A stretch of DNA of 64,000 nucleotides, from positions 682,001 to 746,000 of the forward strand of contig NZ_JAFBDU010000002.1 of NCBI RefSeq assembly GCF_016908395.1, read 5' to 3'. The position numbers were made by a program, and so were the translations under genes. The notes beneath the pieces were generated by a model. It ran no database searches. It was not told where the DNA came from and worked only from the letters and a program-made list of their open reading frames with translations. The stretch comes from Metabacillus crassostreae. GTDB lineage: Bacteria > Bacillota > Bacilli > Bacillales > Bacillaceae. This document shows positions 32,403-39,804 of the stretch, piece by piece (position 1 is the first letter of the stretch; the number at the start of each line of letters is the position of its first letter).

Positions 32403-32423
32403 ATTTTACATTATCAATACTTA

Positions 32424-32443
32424 TTAGTTGCTACAACAACTAA
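32424..32443. promoter_or_regulatory. Operator-like inverted repeat O1 upstream of azoR
   Basis: TTAGTTG-CTACAA-CAACTAA, 7-bp arms with a 6-bp spacer. The same arms occur at 38619-38636. Confidence 0.6.
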
Positions 32444-32481
32444 TTGATGCTACGATAAACATTGTTCAAATTCAACTACGG

Positions 32482-32507
32482 TTAAATGTTGCTATAGCAA
32501 CATTTAA
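32482..32507. promoter_or_regulatory. Operator-like perfect palindrome O2 upstream of azoR
   Basis: A perfect 26-bp palindrome centred on GTTGCTATAGCAAC, 28 bases before the azoR start. The same 14-bp core recurs at 36852-36865. Confidence 0.65.
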
Positions 32508-32535
32508 AACACATGATATATGGAGGTATTTTTAA

Positions 32536-33162
32536 ATGACAAATGTTTTATTCATTAAAGCAAACTCTAGACCAATAGAACAGGCTGTTAGTGTTCAACT
32601 TTATCAGGCATTTTTAGATAGTTACAAGGAATCTAATCCAAATGATCAAATAACTGAACTAGATTTATTTGAAGAAAACTTACCTTATTTTAGCACTGAT
32701 ATGATTAACGGTATGTTTAAACTAGGTAAAGGTCTTGAATTAACATCTGACGAAAAGAAAGCAACAGACCTAGTAAACAAATACCTTGAGCAGTTCCTTG
32801 CAGTAGATAAAGTAGTATTTGCATTCCCATTATGGAATTTCTCTGTTCCAGCTGTATTACACACTTACTTAGATTATCTAGGTCAAGCAGGAAAAACATT
32901 CCGTTACACTGCTGAAGGCCCAATTGGTCTTCAAGGTGACAAAAAAGTTGCTTTGTTAAATGCTAGAGGTGGAGTTTATTCTGAAGGTCCTGCACAAGCA
33001 GCAGAGATGTCAGTAAACTACGTGAAAACAGTTTTAAATTTCTGGGGTGTAACTGATACAACTGAAGTTATTATTGAAGGTCATAATCAATATCCTGATC
33101 GTGCAAAAGAAATCATTGAAGAAGGCTTAAGCAAAGCTGCTACAGCGGCAAGCACTTTTTAA
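32536..33162 (+). CDS. azoR: FMN-dependent NADH-azoreductase
   Basis: A 208-residue flavodoxin-fold enzyme. FIKANSRPIEQAVSVQLYQA is the N-terminal FMN-binding strand and loop; FAFPLWNFSVPAVLHTYLDY and LLNARGGVYSEGPAQAAEM are AzoR signatures. It reduces azo compounds and quinones with NADH. GGAGGTATTTTTAA precedes the ATG. It follows a marR gene, and two palindromic operator candidates lie in the gap. A strong terminator follows. Confidence 0.92.
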   Translation: MTNVLFIKANSRPIEQAVSVQLYQAFLDSYKESNPNDQITELDLFEENLPYFSTDMINGMFKLGKGLELTSDEKKATDLVNKYLEQFLAVDKVVFAFPLWNFSVPAVLHTYLDYLGQAGKTFRYTAEGPIGLQGDKKVALLNARGGVYSEGPAQAAEMSVNYVKTVLNFWGVTDTTEVIIEGHNQYPDRAKEIIEEGLSKAATAASTF

Positions 33163-33205
33163 TTTAGCATTTATTTCATAAAGGAATTTGCATAAATAAA
33201 TAATA

Positions 33206-33239
33206 AAAACGCTGTTGATTTTGAAATCAACAGCGTTTT
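33206..33239 (+). terminator. Terminator of azoR
   Basis: AAAACGCTGTTGATTT pairs perfectly with AAATCAACAGCGTTTT (33206-33239) around TG; A-tract and T-tract on both sides. Confidence 0.85.
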
Positions 33240-33284
33240 AAATATATATTTTTTTAAAACCTGTTGCCTTATAATAAGTATTGC

Positions 33285-33510
33285 GATGGTTGATTTCCGC
33301 TACAGGGATCTTGAAACGCAGATTTCAAGACTGTTGCTCGCTTTCCGCCGGGAAAAATATATCAAAATCCCAACTACCGGCTTTTGGTATAAACAATTTT
33401 TCCTAGGGCGGGCGGTGAGCTTCCTCGACGCACAGCGCTTGCGGGATCTCACCTGTCCCGCTGCTCCCGCAGGAGTCTCTCACCTTCCGCTCCAATCAAC
33501 CTTAAATAGT
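33285..33510. repeat. Bacillaceae-type GC-rich dispersed repeat, copy 1
   Basis: GC-rich against the local background. TTTCCGCTACAGGGATC, then GCTCGCTTTCCGCCGGG, hairpin arms GGGAAAAAT/ATTTTTCC, and GCTCCCGCAGGAGTCTCTCA, ending CCGCTCCAATCAAC. This GC-rich type is common between genes in Bacillaceae. A shorter copy is at 61235-61372. The frame 33286-33531 inside it is not a gene. The rest of 33163-33692 holds nothing recognisable. Confidence 0.8.
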
Positions 33511-33692
33511 TTGTCTTTAAAAACTTTTTAAAAAAAACCACAAACTCTGAAATGCCAAGAAAAATCAAAACTTTAACATATTTTATGAATTCGTGCTAAT
33601 ATATCATTGTGTTTTACTATTTAACACCTCTAAGCCTACATACTCACTATTTTATCGTAGTTCTCACTACTTATAAAATATAACTTTAGTTA

Positions 33693-34241
33693 CTATTTTC
33701 CCGCTCTATTATTAATCCCATTTTGAAGATAAATCATTTCCTCAACCAATCTATCTATCCGGTTTTTAATATCCATGTTGTTAATTTCGTTATCTTTACT
33801 AAAATCACTGTTATGGATGAAAATATTTCCTACTGGAACAACACCCTTTAAGTAATTTATAATTGGTCTCAATTGATATTCTGTTACAAGAAAATGTTTT
33901 TCAGTTCCTCCTGTTGTGACAATTCCTGTTACTTTAGACTTTAAAGCATCAATCGGAAGATGATCAAACAGATTTTTTAACACCCCTGGAATTGAGGCCT
34001 GATATATTGGTGTTCCAATCAAAAGAATATCTGCTGAGAGAATGGTAGTTACAACCTTAATCGTATCATCGTTATAATCATTCAATGGTTGACCATTAAC
34101 AAACTCAACCTCATAATCTTTTAGATTAATCAATTCTGTTATCAAACTTGCATCCTTTGCTTTTGCTGTTTGTAACACCTCGTGAACAGCTTTTGTTGTT
34201 TTAGAACCTATTATTGAACCAGAAATACCAACGAGCTTCAT
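33693..34241 (-). CDS. NADPH-dependent FMN reductase family protein
   Basis: A 182-residue flavodoxin-like reductase. LVGISGSIIGSKTTKAVHEV binds FMN phosphate and LLIGTPIYQASIPGVLKNLFDHLP is the family's flavin-isoalloxazine loop, of the SsuE/MsuE type. It reduces FMN or quinone-like substrates with NAD(P)H. The start is 12 bases after the end of the TrxB-like gene, after GGGGGGATAAAAC. Together they may form an electron chain NADPH to flavoprotein to FMN. Confidence 0.85.
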   Translation of the reverse strand: MKLVGISGSIIGSKTTKAVHEVLQTAKAKDASLITELINLKDYEVEFVNGQPLNDYNDDTIKVVTTILSADILLIGTPIYQASIPGVLKNLFDHLPIDALKSKVTGIVTTGGTEKHFLVTEYQLRPIINYLKGVVPVGNIFIHNSDFSKDNEINNMDIKNRIDRLVEEMIYLQNGINNRAGK

Positions 34242-34253
34242 GTTTTATCCCCC

Positions 34254-35237
34254 CTATTTAAATACACTTGTACTATGAAGTGGTTGAACTCTTGAAGTTG
34301 GATCAATATATTTCTTTATATTATTAATGGCAATAGGTGCTTCTCCTAAACCAACTGCAATGAGTTTTACTTTGCCATCATAAGTTGCAATATCTCCAGC
34401 AGCATAAATGCCCTCAATATTTGTTTCCATTTTTGTATTCACAACAATTGAATTTTTCTCCATATCTAAGCCCCAGCTTTTTATTGGGCCAAGTGAAGAG
34501 ATATTCCCATAATTAACAATCACTGAATCCACTTCTATTGTTTCTTCATTATTTTCTTTATCAACAATAACGACTTTGCTAATTTTCTCTTGATCTCCAA
34601 TTAGCTCCTTAATTACATAGGGAATCTTAATCTTGATATCAGATTGATATAATTGCTCTACACTGCTTTCATGTGCTTTGAATTCTCCTCGTCGATGGCA
34701 TAAAGTAACTGTTTCCGCAATTTTGTTTAACATCAACGACCAATCAAGAGCCGAATCTCCACCACCACAAACTAGAACTTTAGTATCCTTAAATTCTTGC
34801 AAATCTTTTACAGAATAGTGAAGATTTTTCCCTTCATAATAAGAAGCAGATTCAAGAGGTAATTTTCTTGGTTCAAAAGCTCCTAATCCACCAGTGATCA
34901 AAATTGCCTTTGTATAATGTTTCCCCTTATTTGTTTTTAATGTAAAAACATCATCATGCTTTTGAAGATCAAGTACTGTTTCATTCAAGCAAATCTCAGG
35001 TGAGGCATAATTAGCTTGGTTGATTAAATTTTCGACAAAGTCTTTTCCTAATACTTTTGGAAAACCACCTATATCATATATATATTTGTCAGGATAAAGC
35101 TCTGCCACCTGTCCTCCTAATTGACCTAAGCTATCAATAATTTTCACTGACATCTTTCTCATTCCAGCATAAAAGGCTGAAAATAAACCTGTGGGACCGC
35201 CACCTATTATCGTAATATCAACTATTTGCTCATTCAT
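34254..35237 (-). CDS. Ferredoxin/flavodoxin-NADP+ reductase of thioredoxin-reductase type
   Basis: A 327-residue FAD protein. [16 protein letters not shown] binds [19 protein letters not shown] binds NADPH and [14 protein letters not shown] is the second FAD motif. There is no CxxC disulfide, so it is not a thioredoxin reductase but a TrxR-like ferredoxin-NADP+ reductase (YumC/YcgT class). It would pass electrons to ferredoxin or flavodoxin. AAAGGGG precedes the ATG. It lies after sodA on the same strand with a hairpin between. Confidence 0.88.
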   Translation of the reverse strand: MNEQIVDITIIGGGPTGLFSAFYAGMRKMSVKIIDSLGQLGGQVAELYPDKYIYDIGGFPKVLGKDFVENLINQANYASPEICLNETVLDLQKHDDVFTLKTNKGKHYTKAILITGGLGAFEPRKLPLESASYYEGKNLHYSVKDLQEFKDTKVLVCGGGDSALDWSLMLNKIAETVTLCHRRGEFKAHESSVEQLYQSDIKIKIPYVIKELIGDQEKISKVVIVDKENNEETIEVDSVIVNYGNISSLGPIKSWGLDMEKNSIVVNTKMETNIEGIYAAGDIATYDGKVKLIAVGLGEAPIAINNIKKYIDPTSRVQPLHSTSVFK

Positions 35238-35270
35238 ATATATTACCCCTTTTTAATCTCTACATTTAAC

Positions 35271-35308
35271 GAAGGAATAAGGTGCCTAAATGGCACCTTA
35301 TTCCTTCG
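35271..35308 (-). terminator. Hairpin between sodA and the flavoprotein gene
   Basis: GAAGGAATAAGGTGCC pairs perfectly with GGCACCTTATTCCTTC around a 5-6 base loop. It lies 12 bases beyond the sodA stop codon and lacks a good T-tract, so it may attenuate rather than end transcription. Confidence 0.6.
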
Positions 35309-35319
35309 TAGGATAGATA

Positions 35320-35937
35320 TTAGATATTTTGCTCGTATTTCTCAGATACAACATTCCAATTGATTATATTAAAAAAGCTTGAGATATATTCTGGTCTTCT
35401 ATTTTGATAATTTAGGTAATAAGCATGCTCCCAAACATCTAAGCCTAAAATAGCTTGGTTTCCTTCCATTATTGGATGATCTTGATTAGCTGTACTTGTT
35501 ACCTTTAGCTTTCCATCTTCATTAATAATCAACCAAGCCCACCCAGAACCAAAACGTGTTGTTGCTGCTGCAGTAAATTCTTTTTGAAAACTTTCAAAGC
35601 TCCCAAAAGACTCATGAATCGCTTTTTCTAAGTTTGCTGATATTGTGTTTTGACCTGAAGCTGGAGCGATTACCTCCCAAAATAAAGAGTGGTTAAGATG
35701 ACCTCCACCATTGTTTCTTACAGCTGTTCTTATTTCCTCTGGTACATCATCTAAATTTTTCACTAATTCTTCTAATGACTTTGCTTGTAATTCTTCTTTC
35801 CCTTCTAGAGCAGCATTCAAATTATTCACATATGTTTGATGATGTTTACCGTAGTGAATCTCCATTGTTTGTTGATCGATATGAGGTTCTAATGCGTTAA
35901 AATCATAGTTTAATGCTGGTAAAGTGTATTTTGTCAT
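35320..35937 (-). CDS. sodA: Superoxide dismutase (Fe/Mn type)
   Basis: A 205-residue enzyme converting superoxide to oxygen and peroxide. Metal-ligand contexts are visible: [17 protein letters not shown] (first His and the gate His), [13 protein letters not shown] (second His), and [18 protein letters not shown] (Asp and third His). The start is the ATG at 35937 with GGAGG upstream; an earlier TTG is rejected. It is divergent from a SufR-like regulator with two TATACY-N4-RGTATA palindromes between. Confidence 0.93.
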   Translation of the reverse strand: MTKYTLPALNYDFNALEPHIDQQTMEIHYGKHHQTYVNNLNAALEGKEELQAKSLEELVKNLDDVPEEIRTAVRNNGGGHLNHSLFWEVIAPASGQNTISANLEKAIHESFGSFESFQKEFTAAATTRFGSGWAWLIINEDGKLKVTSTANQDHPIMEGNQAILGLDVWEHAYYLNYQNRRPEYISSFFNIINWNVVSEKYEQNI

Positions 35938-35962
35938 TTTATATTCCTCCAAATTTTGTTTT

Positions 35963-35978
35963 TATACTTTATAGTATA
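35963..35978. promoter_or_regulatory. Palindrome in the sodA promoter region
   Basis: TATACTTTATAGTATA: TATACT and AGTATA arms with a 4-base centre, 26 bases upstream of the sodA start. The arms match the palindrome at 36069-36084. Confidence 0.6.
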
Positions 35979-36068
35979 ATAAGTATAAATATATGGTAAA
36001 TCAAATTTTCAATATGATCAATTTATTTGCTTATGAAAATATAAAGCATTCAATTTGTTTCAACATTT

Positions 36069-36084
36069 TATACCATATGGTATA
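36069..36084. promoter_or_regulatory. Perfect palindrome upstream of the SufR-like regulator gene
   Basis: TATACCATATGGTATA, with TTT before and ATAAAG after, 76 bases before the regulator start. The same arm type as in the sodA promoter. Confidence 0.6.
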
Positions 36085-36159
36085 ATAAAGTTTAACTATT
36101 TTTAAAGCTTTATTCTAAATTTCTACCTACTCCTAACTGTAACTAAAGGAGGTTTTATA

Positions 36160-36792
36160 ATGACAGTTGCACAAAAAAGTACAAAAGATAAAATTCTTAA
36201 TTTGATAAAAAAAGAAGGCTCTTTAACTGTAAATGAATTAACATCACATCTAAATATTACGCATATGGCTGTAAGAAAGCATTTGGGAAGCCTCGAAAAA
36301 GATGGCTTTATATTGTCATCTGAACTGAAGCAGCCGATGGGTAGGCCACTCCAAATTTACTCTTTATCACAAAAAGCAGCAGAGTATTTTCCAAAAAACT
36401 ATGAGGGAATAAGTGTTGATTTTCTTAACGATATTAAAGAGCTACATGGAGAAGAAACGATTGATCTTCTATTTAAAAATAGAGAAGAAAGACTAAGCAC
36501 AGAATATAGGACTCGAATGCAACATAAACATCATTCAGTCGAAAAGCTTAATGAAATGGTCAACATCCAAAATGAAAAAGGCTATATGGCAGAGCTTTTG
36601 AAAATAGATAATAACACATACGAACTAACAGAATATAATTGTCCAATTCTATCTGTAGCTAAAGAGTACAAGGTAGCATGTCGTTGTGAAACAGCTATGT
36701 TTAAAGAAGTCATTGGCACAGAAAATATTAATAGAACACTTTGCCAAACTGAAGGAGATCGTCATTGTAAGTTTTTAATAAAGATTTCCTAA
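36160..36792 (+). CDS. SufR-like winged-helix regulator with C-terminal cysteine cluster
   Basis: A 210-residue regulator (COG2345-like). Residues 10-70 form the winged helix (LTVNELTSHLNITHMAVRKH, then a GRPLQIYSLS wing). The C-terminal half carries C161, C174, C176, C195 and C203; C161-x12-C174 equals the first spacing of the SufR Fe-S motif. It is likely to bind an Fe-S cluster and sense redox state or iron. AAGGAGGTTTTATA precedes the ATG. It is divergent from sodA, with paired palindromes, so it probably regulates sodA and itself. Confidence 0.78.
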   Translation: MTVAQKSTKDKILNLIKKEGSLTVNELTSHLNITHMAVRKHLGSLEKDGFILSSELKQPMGRPLQIYSLSQKAAEYFPKNYEGISVDFLNDIKELHGEETIDLLFKNREERLSTEYRTRMQHKHHSVEKLNEMVNIQNEKGYMAELLKIDNNTYELTEYNCPILSVAKEYKVACRCETAMFKEVIGTENINRTLCQTEGDRHCKFLIKIS

Positions 36793-36815
36793 TAATCAAA
36801 CACATTCTTAAGAAA

Positions 36816-36850
36816 GAGCAAAACGTATTACGTTTTGCTCCTTTTATTTT
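36816..36850 (+). terminator. Terminator of the SufR-like gene
   Basis: GAGCAAAACGT pairs perfectly with ACGTTTTGCTC around ATT, followed by CTTTTATTTT. Confidence 0.85.
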
Positions 36851-36851
36851 A

Positions 36852-36865
36852 GTTGCTATAGCAAC
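36852..36865. promoter_or_regulatory. Orphan copy of the azoR operator core
   Basis: GTTGCTATAGCAAC, followed by ATTTT exactly as in O2 upstream of azoR. No start codon with a ribosome site lies downstream on the plus strand, so the site may be left from a lost gene or act at a distance. Confidence 0.45.
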
Positions 36866-37028
36866 ATTTTATCCTGTAGCTTTAACAATGATGTTTTACA
36901 TTTTTAATTATCAACAAGTCTACTCCATTCAAAAATCAACTCTAATATATAGTAATTGGCATAATGACCGCTTTATTATGAATGCTAGTATTGTTGTTTA
37001 CTATATAATTAGAGTTAATTTCTTTTTA

Positions 37029-37625
37029 CTAATCCTCCTCTGGATCTTCTCCTATCCATGTGGTCACTTCAGAAAATGGCTTTCTCTTTCCTTCTGGTAA
37101 AGATCTTTTTGGATACCCAAAATAAAGAAAGCCTAATACATCTCCTTTATCTGATAAACCAAAAAACCTTTTCATTAAGGGATCATACGTAGGTTCGCCT
37201 GTTCTCCAGAAACCCGCTAACCCTAAACTATGTGCAGCCAATAACATATTTTGAATACTTGAGTATACTGCGCCATACTCTTCCTTGGAAATTGCTTTTG
37301 GATTATCACTTGGTTCAACAGCAACTGTTATAATAACAGGAGCCCTAAATGGTTTTTCAGCAACCTTCACAAGCTTTTTTTGATTCGCTTCACTCAACGG
37401 ATCATCCAGCTTCTGTTGGGCAATATTCACAAGAACTTCGCCTAACTTCTTTCTGCCTTCACCTCTTAATACAAAAAATCGCCAAGGCTCAGTTCTGAAA
37501 TGGCTAGGAGCCCAAGTCCCCGCTTCTAAAATTTGTTCAATAATGTCCTTGGGGATTGCCTCATCAGTCACAAGTCCATTACTTCTGCGTGATTTAATCA
37601 CTTCAAAAATATCCAATACAAACAC
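37029..37625 (-). CDS. Nitroreductase family protein
   Basis: A 198-residue FMN enzyme. IKSRRSNGLVTDEAIPKDII at the N-terminus holds the FMN-phosphate Arg/Ser, AGTWAPSHFRTEPWRFFVL and NMLLAAHSLGLAGFWRTG are family blocks (YfhC/YdjA type). It reduces nitro and other electron-poor compounds with NAD(P)H. The start lies 50 bases after the pirin gene, so the two likely form one unit behind the operator-like site at 38619-38636. Its ribosome site GAGGTG is adequate. Confidence 0.88.
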   Translation of the reverse strand: MFVLDIFEVIKSRRSNGLVTDEAIPKDIIEQILEAGTWAPSHFRTEPWRFFVLRGEGRKKLGEVLVNIAQQKLDDPLSEANQKKLVKVAEKPFRAPVIITVAVEPSDNPKAISKEEYGAVYSSIQNMLLAAHSLGLAGFWRTGEPTYDPLMKRFFGLSDKGDVLGFLYFGYPKRSLPEGKRKPFSEVTTWIGEDPEED

Positions 37626-37675
37626 CTCAACTTATTTTAAAATTTGAGTCTAAAATATTGATGAAAAGTTTAATT

Positions 37676-38560
37676 TCAGACTGCAGGAGGACCAAACTTT
37701 CCATTATGAAAGTCACGATATGCATCTTTAATTTCGTCCATTGTATTCATTACAAAAGGACCATAAGGAACGATCTCTTCTTTGATTGGAGTACCTGAAT
37801 AAATCAAAACCTTCGAGCGCCTGCTGTTTGCTTTGATTACAAACTCACTCATCATTTCTTTATTACCACTCTCATTAAAACTTAATGTAGCAACTCCATG
37901 TTTTGTCAGGTTCACTTCATTTTCTCCAAAATCCATATCACCTGATAATACATATAAAAATGCATTATGCGTTTCTGGTAGCTTGTGTGTGTATGTTGCT
38001 CCTTCATTTAATGAGATTTCTGATAATGTAAAAGGAACAGCAGATTCCATCGGACCTTTAACTCCTGCTATATCGCCAGAAAATACTTTGACAGTACCAC
38101 CTGTAAAATCAACTGTTGGTGCATCTTCACTATAAATATTTTGGTAGCTAGTATCTGTTTTCTTTAAATGTTTTGGAAGGTTCAACCAAAGCTGTAGGGT
38201 GTGAGCAATATCATCTCCTACACCTTCCTCTCCATGTCTTGCAGCCCAACCAGCATTCATATACTGAACATCACCTGGCTCAAGAATATCGCGTCCACCT
38301 GCATTATCTATATGCTCTAGTCTCCCATCAATAACATATGTTACTGTTTGAAAGCCTCTATGAGGATGGTCCGAAAAAGTGCCTCTTTTAAACCAATCCT
38401 CTGCCATTAATATAAACGGATCAAAATCAGCCCAGCGTTCAACAGGTAAAACCCACCCCTTTTGAATAGATGGAAAGCCGACTTCCTCATATTTTACATA
38501 CCAATGATCTTTTACTGATCTTTTTACGTTATCTTTGTGTTCGTTAGACAAATGAACCAC
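37676..38560 (-). CDS. Pirin family protein (cupin; possible quercetinase)
   Basis: A 294-residue bicupin. DHPHRGFQTVTYVIDGRLEH (about 60-79) carries the two metal-binding His of the first cupin; AARHGE and the Glu further on complete the site. Pirins bind Fe or Ni; some bacterial members cleave quercetin. The start at 38560 follows AAGGAGTGG. It shares a unit with the nitroreductase gene. A TAGTTG-N6-CAACTA site lies 59-76 bases upstream, like the sites at azoR. Confidence 0.9.
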   Translation of the reverse strand: MVHLSNEHKDNVKRSVKDHWYVKYEEVGFPSIQKGWVLPVERWADFDPFILMAEDWFKRGTFSDHPHRGFQTVTYVIDGRLEHIDNAGGRDILEPGDVQYMNAGWAARHGEEGVGDDIAHTLQLWLNLPKHLKKTDTSYQNIYSEDAPTVDFTGGTVKVFSGDIAGVKGPMESAVPFTLSEISLNEGATYTHKLPETHNAFLYVLSGDMDFGENEVNLTKHGVATLSFNESGNKEMMSEFVIKANSRRSKVLIYSGTPIKEEIVPYGPFVMNTMDEIKDAYRDFHNGKFGPPAV

Positions 38561-38618
38561 TCCTTAAATATATTATGAGATAAGTAAATTTATTAGCATG
38601 TTGGTGAACTACCATTTT

Positions 38619-38636
38619 TAGTTGCTATATCAACTA
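38619..38636. promoter_or_regulatory. Operator-like inverted repeat upstream of the pirin gene
   Basis: TAGTTG-CTATAT-CAACTA. Arms equal those of O1 at azoR and the core GTTGCTAT equals O2; this suggests common control by the nearby MarR protein. Confidence 0.6.
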
Positions 38637-38809
38637 TTTTGCACCAATCACTTTTTATACTAATTAATATAAAAAGTTTCTTCTTTAATTAGAACATATT
38701 GATTTTTTGTTTTCAAGAAATACGTCTGTAATAAAATGAGGTATATAAAAAAACTACAAAAATGGAGTTACTATCAGGGAGAATTTTAAATGTGGTAAAA
38801 GTATTTGTT

Positions 38810-38854
38810 TTAATTAGGTGTAATCCACTTTTAAAGAAGCTTACACCTAATTAA
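38810..38854. repeat. Perfect 14-bp inverted repeat in a 480-bp gene-free region
   Basis: TTAATTAGGTGTAA (38810-38823) and TTACACCTAATTAA (38841-38854). No T-tract. It lies between the pirin promoter and the phased repeat; no gene is seen nearby on this side. Confidence 0.55.
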
Positions 38855-38883
38855 ATTGTGTGAACTATAAGATCAGATACAGA

Positions 38884-38976
38884 TATTTGCTATTTTACGG
38901 CGTTTATTTGCTCTTTTCTCGTTATATTTGCTGTTTTATTAAATTTATTTGCTATTTAGAACAATATATTTGCTAA
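38884..38976. repeat. 21-bp phased TTTGCT repeat, five units
   Basis: TATTTGCT or ATTTGCT recurs with TTTGCT at 38886, 38907, 38927, 38948 and 38969 (steps of 21, 20, 21, 21). The sequence between units varies. The same motif with a 21-bp step occurs at 63968 and 63989. No CRISPR features: units are too short and spacers are A+T-rich and similar. Confidence 0.7.
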
Positions 38977-39042
38977 AACTCAAGATATATTAATTTTTCG
39001 ACAAAAAACAACACCGCTAATAGCCAACCACTCAACCTTTTC

Positions 39043-39318
39043 TTAACAGCAGTTACTCGCACCTAATAAAACCAAGCCCGCTCCATTTGAGTCTTCTTCT
39101 ATATCTAATGTTAAATCATCCATATCTGTAATTTGTATATCAATAGCTACAGTGATTCCATTAATTATGTCAACTTTATCTGATTTCATCGGTGCCTCTA
39201 AAGTAATTGTGAATTGTGGTCCACAGCAACCAGCTACAGATGTTAATCGAATACCTTCAGCACCTTTTTCAGTTAGGAATTGCATCAGTACCTCTTTTGC
39301 ATCATTGGTAATTTTCAT
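39043..39318 (-). CDS. HesB/IscA-like protein at the end of the ars operon
   Basis: A 91-residue small protein with the HesB/IscA fold pattern (MKITNDAKEVLMQFLTEKGA, GIRLTSVAGCCGPQFTI, DDLTLDIEED). Cysteines are arranged as CCG near residue 36 and NCC at the C-terminus, different from the C...CGC of true IscA scaffolds, so metal or arsenic binding is possible. The start is ATG 39318 with GGAGG upstream, 18 bases after the preceding gene. Probable last gene of the arsenic operon. Confidence 0.7.
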   Translation of the reverse strand: MKITNDAKEVLMQFLTEKGAEGIRLTSVAGCCGPQFTITLEAPMKSDKVDIINGITVAIDIQITDMDDLTLDIEEDSNGAGLVLLGASNCC

Positions 39319-39336
39319 TTCTAATTCCTCCAAGTT

Positions 39337-39765
39337 TTACGCATTTGGATAGATTCTTTTTAATGTTTCTTTCATTTCAGGTTTCACTTTGATTTTTGGA
39401 CGTGCACTTTTAGCAATTTCTTCAGCTTCTTCAATTGTCTCAGCTTGTCCTAGTGCTAAAAGAGTGCCAATTGCTACAGTGCCTGTACGATTACTGCCAC
39501 CCTGACAATGAAAATAAACATTTTCTCCCTCGTTATATGCGGTAACAACAGAGTCGATTGAATTTTTCACTGATTCATCTTGTTTGTCAGCATCATCAAC
39601 AATTGGGCTATGAACACGATTATATTCTGAGTCTTCATGTGATGCCTCAGCTCTTAAATCAAAAGCAACATCGATCTTTTCATTTTTCATCACTTCATCG
39701 ATATCATCAGCACCACCGATATAGATACGGTTCTTCACTAGTTCGTTGTAATTTTTCGTTGTCAT
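39337..39765 (-). CDS. Protein tyrosine/dual-specificity phosphatase family protein in the ars operon
   Basis: A 142-residue protein. HCQGGSNRTG is the HCX5R phosphatase P-loop, and an Asp-containing loop (VDDADKQDE) could supply the general acid. VYFHCQGGSNRTGTVAIGTLL is like the dual-specificity class rather than the low-molecular-weight ArsC class. The start is ATG 39765 with GGAGG; the earlier TTG is rejected. It lies 39 bases after arsA on the same strand. A role in arsenate or phosphate-ester handling is inference from context. Confidence 0.8.
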   Translation of the reverse strand: MTTKNYNELVKNRIYIGGADDIDEVMKNEKIDVAFDLRAEASHEDSEYNRVHSPIVDDADKQDESVKNSIDSVVTAYNEGENVYFHCQGGSNRTGTVAIGTLLALGQAETIEEAEEIAKSARPKIKVKPEMKETLKRIYPNA

Positions 39766-39804
39766 ATATTTATCCTCCAAGTCTTTTTTAGGACCGTAAT
39801 GATC

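Noticed and set aside
33286-33531. 81-codon frame on the plus strand
   Set aside because: It lies wholly within the GC-rich dispersed repeat, and the start has no ribosome site.
36888-37100. 70-codon frame downstream of the GTTGCTATAGCAAC core
   Set aside because: No ribosome site; its last third runs against the nitroreductase gene. The operator copy alone is not enough to call a gene.
38884-38976. Possible CRISPR array of short repeats
   Set aside because: The conserved part is only 6-8 bases and spacers are short, A+T-rich and similar to each other.
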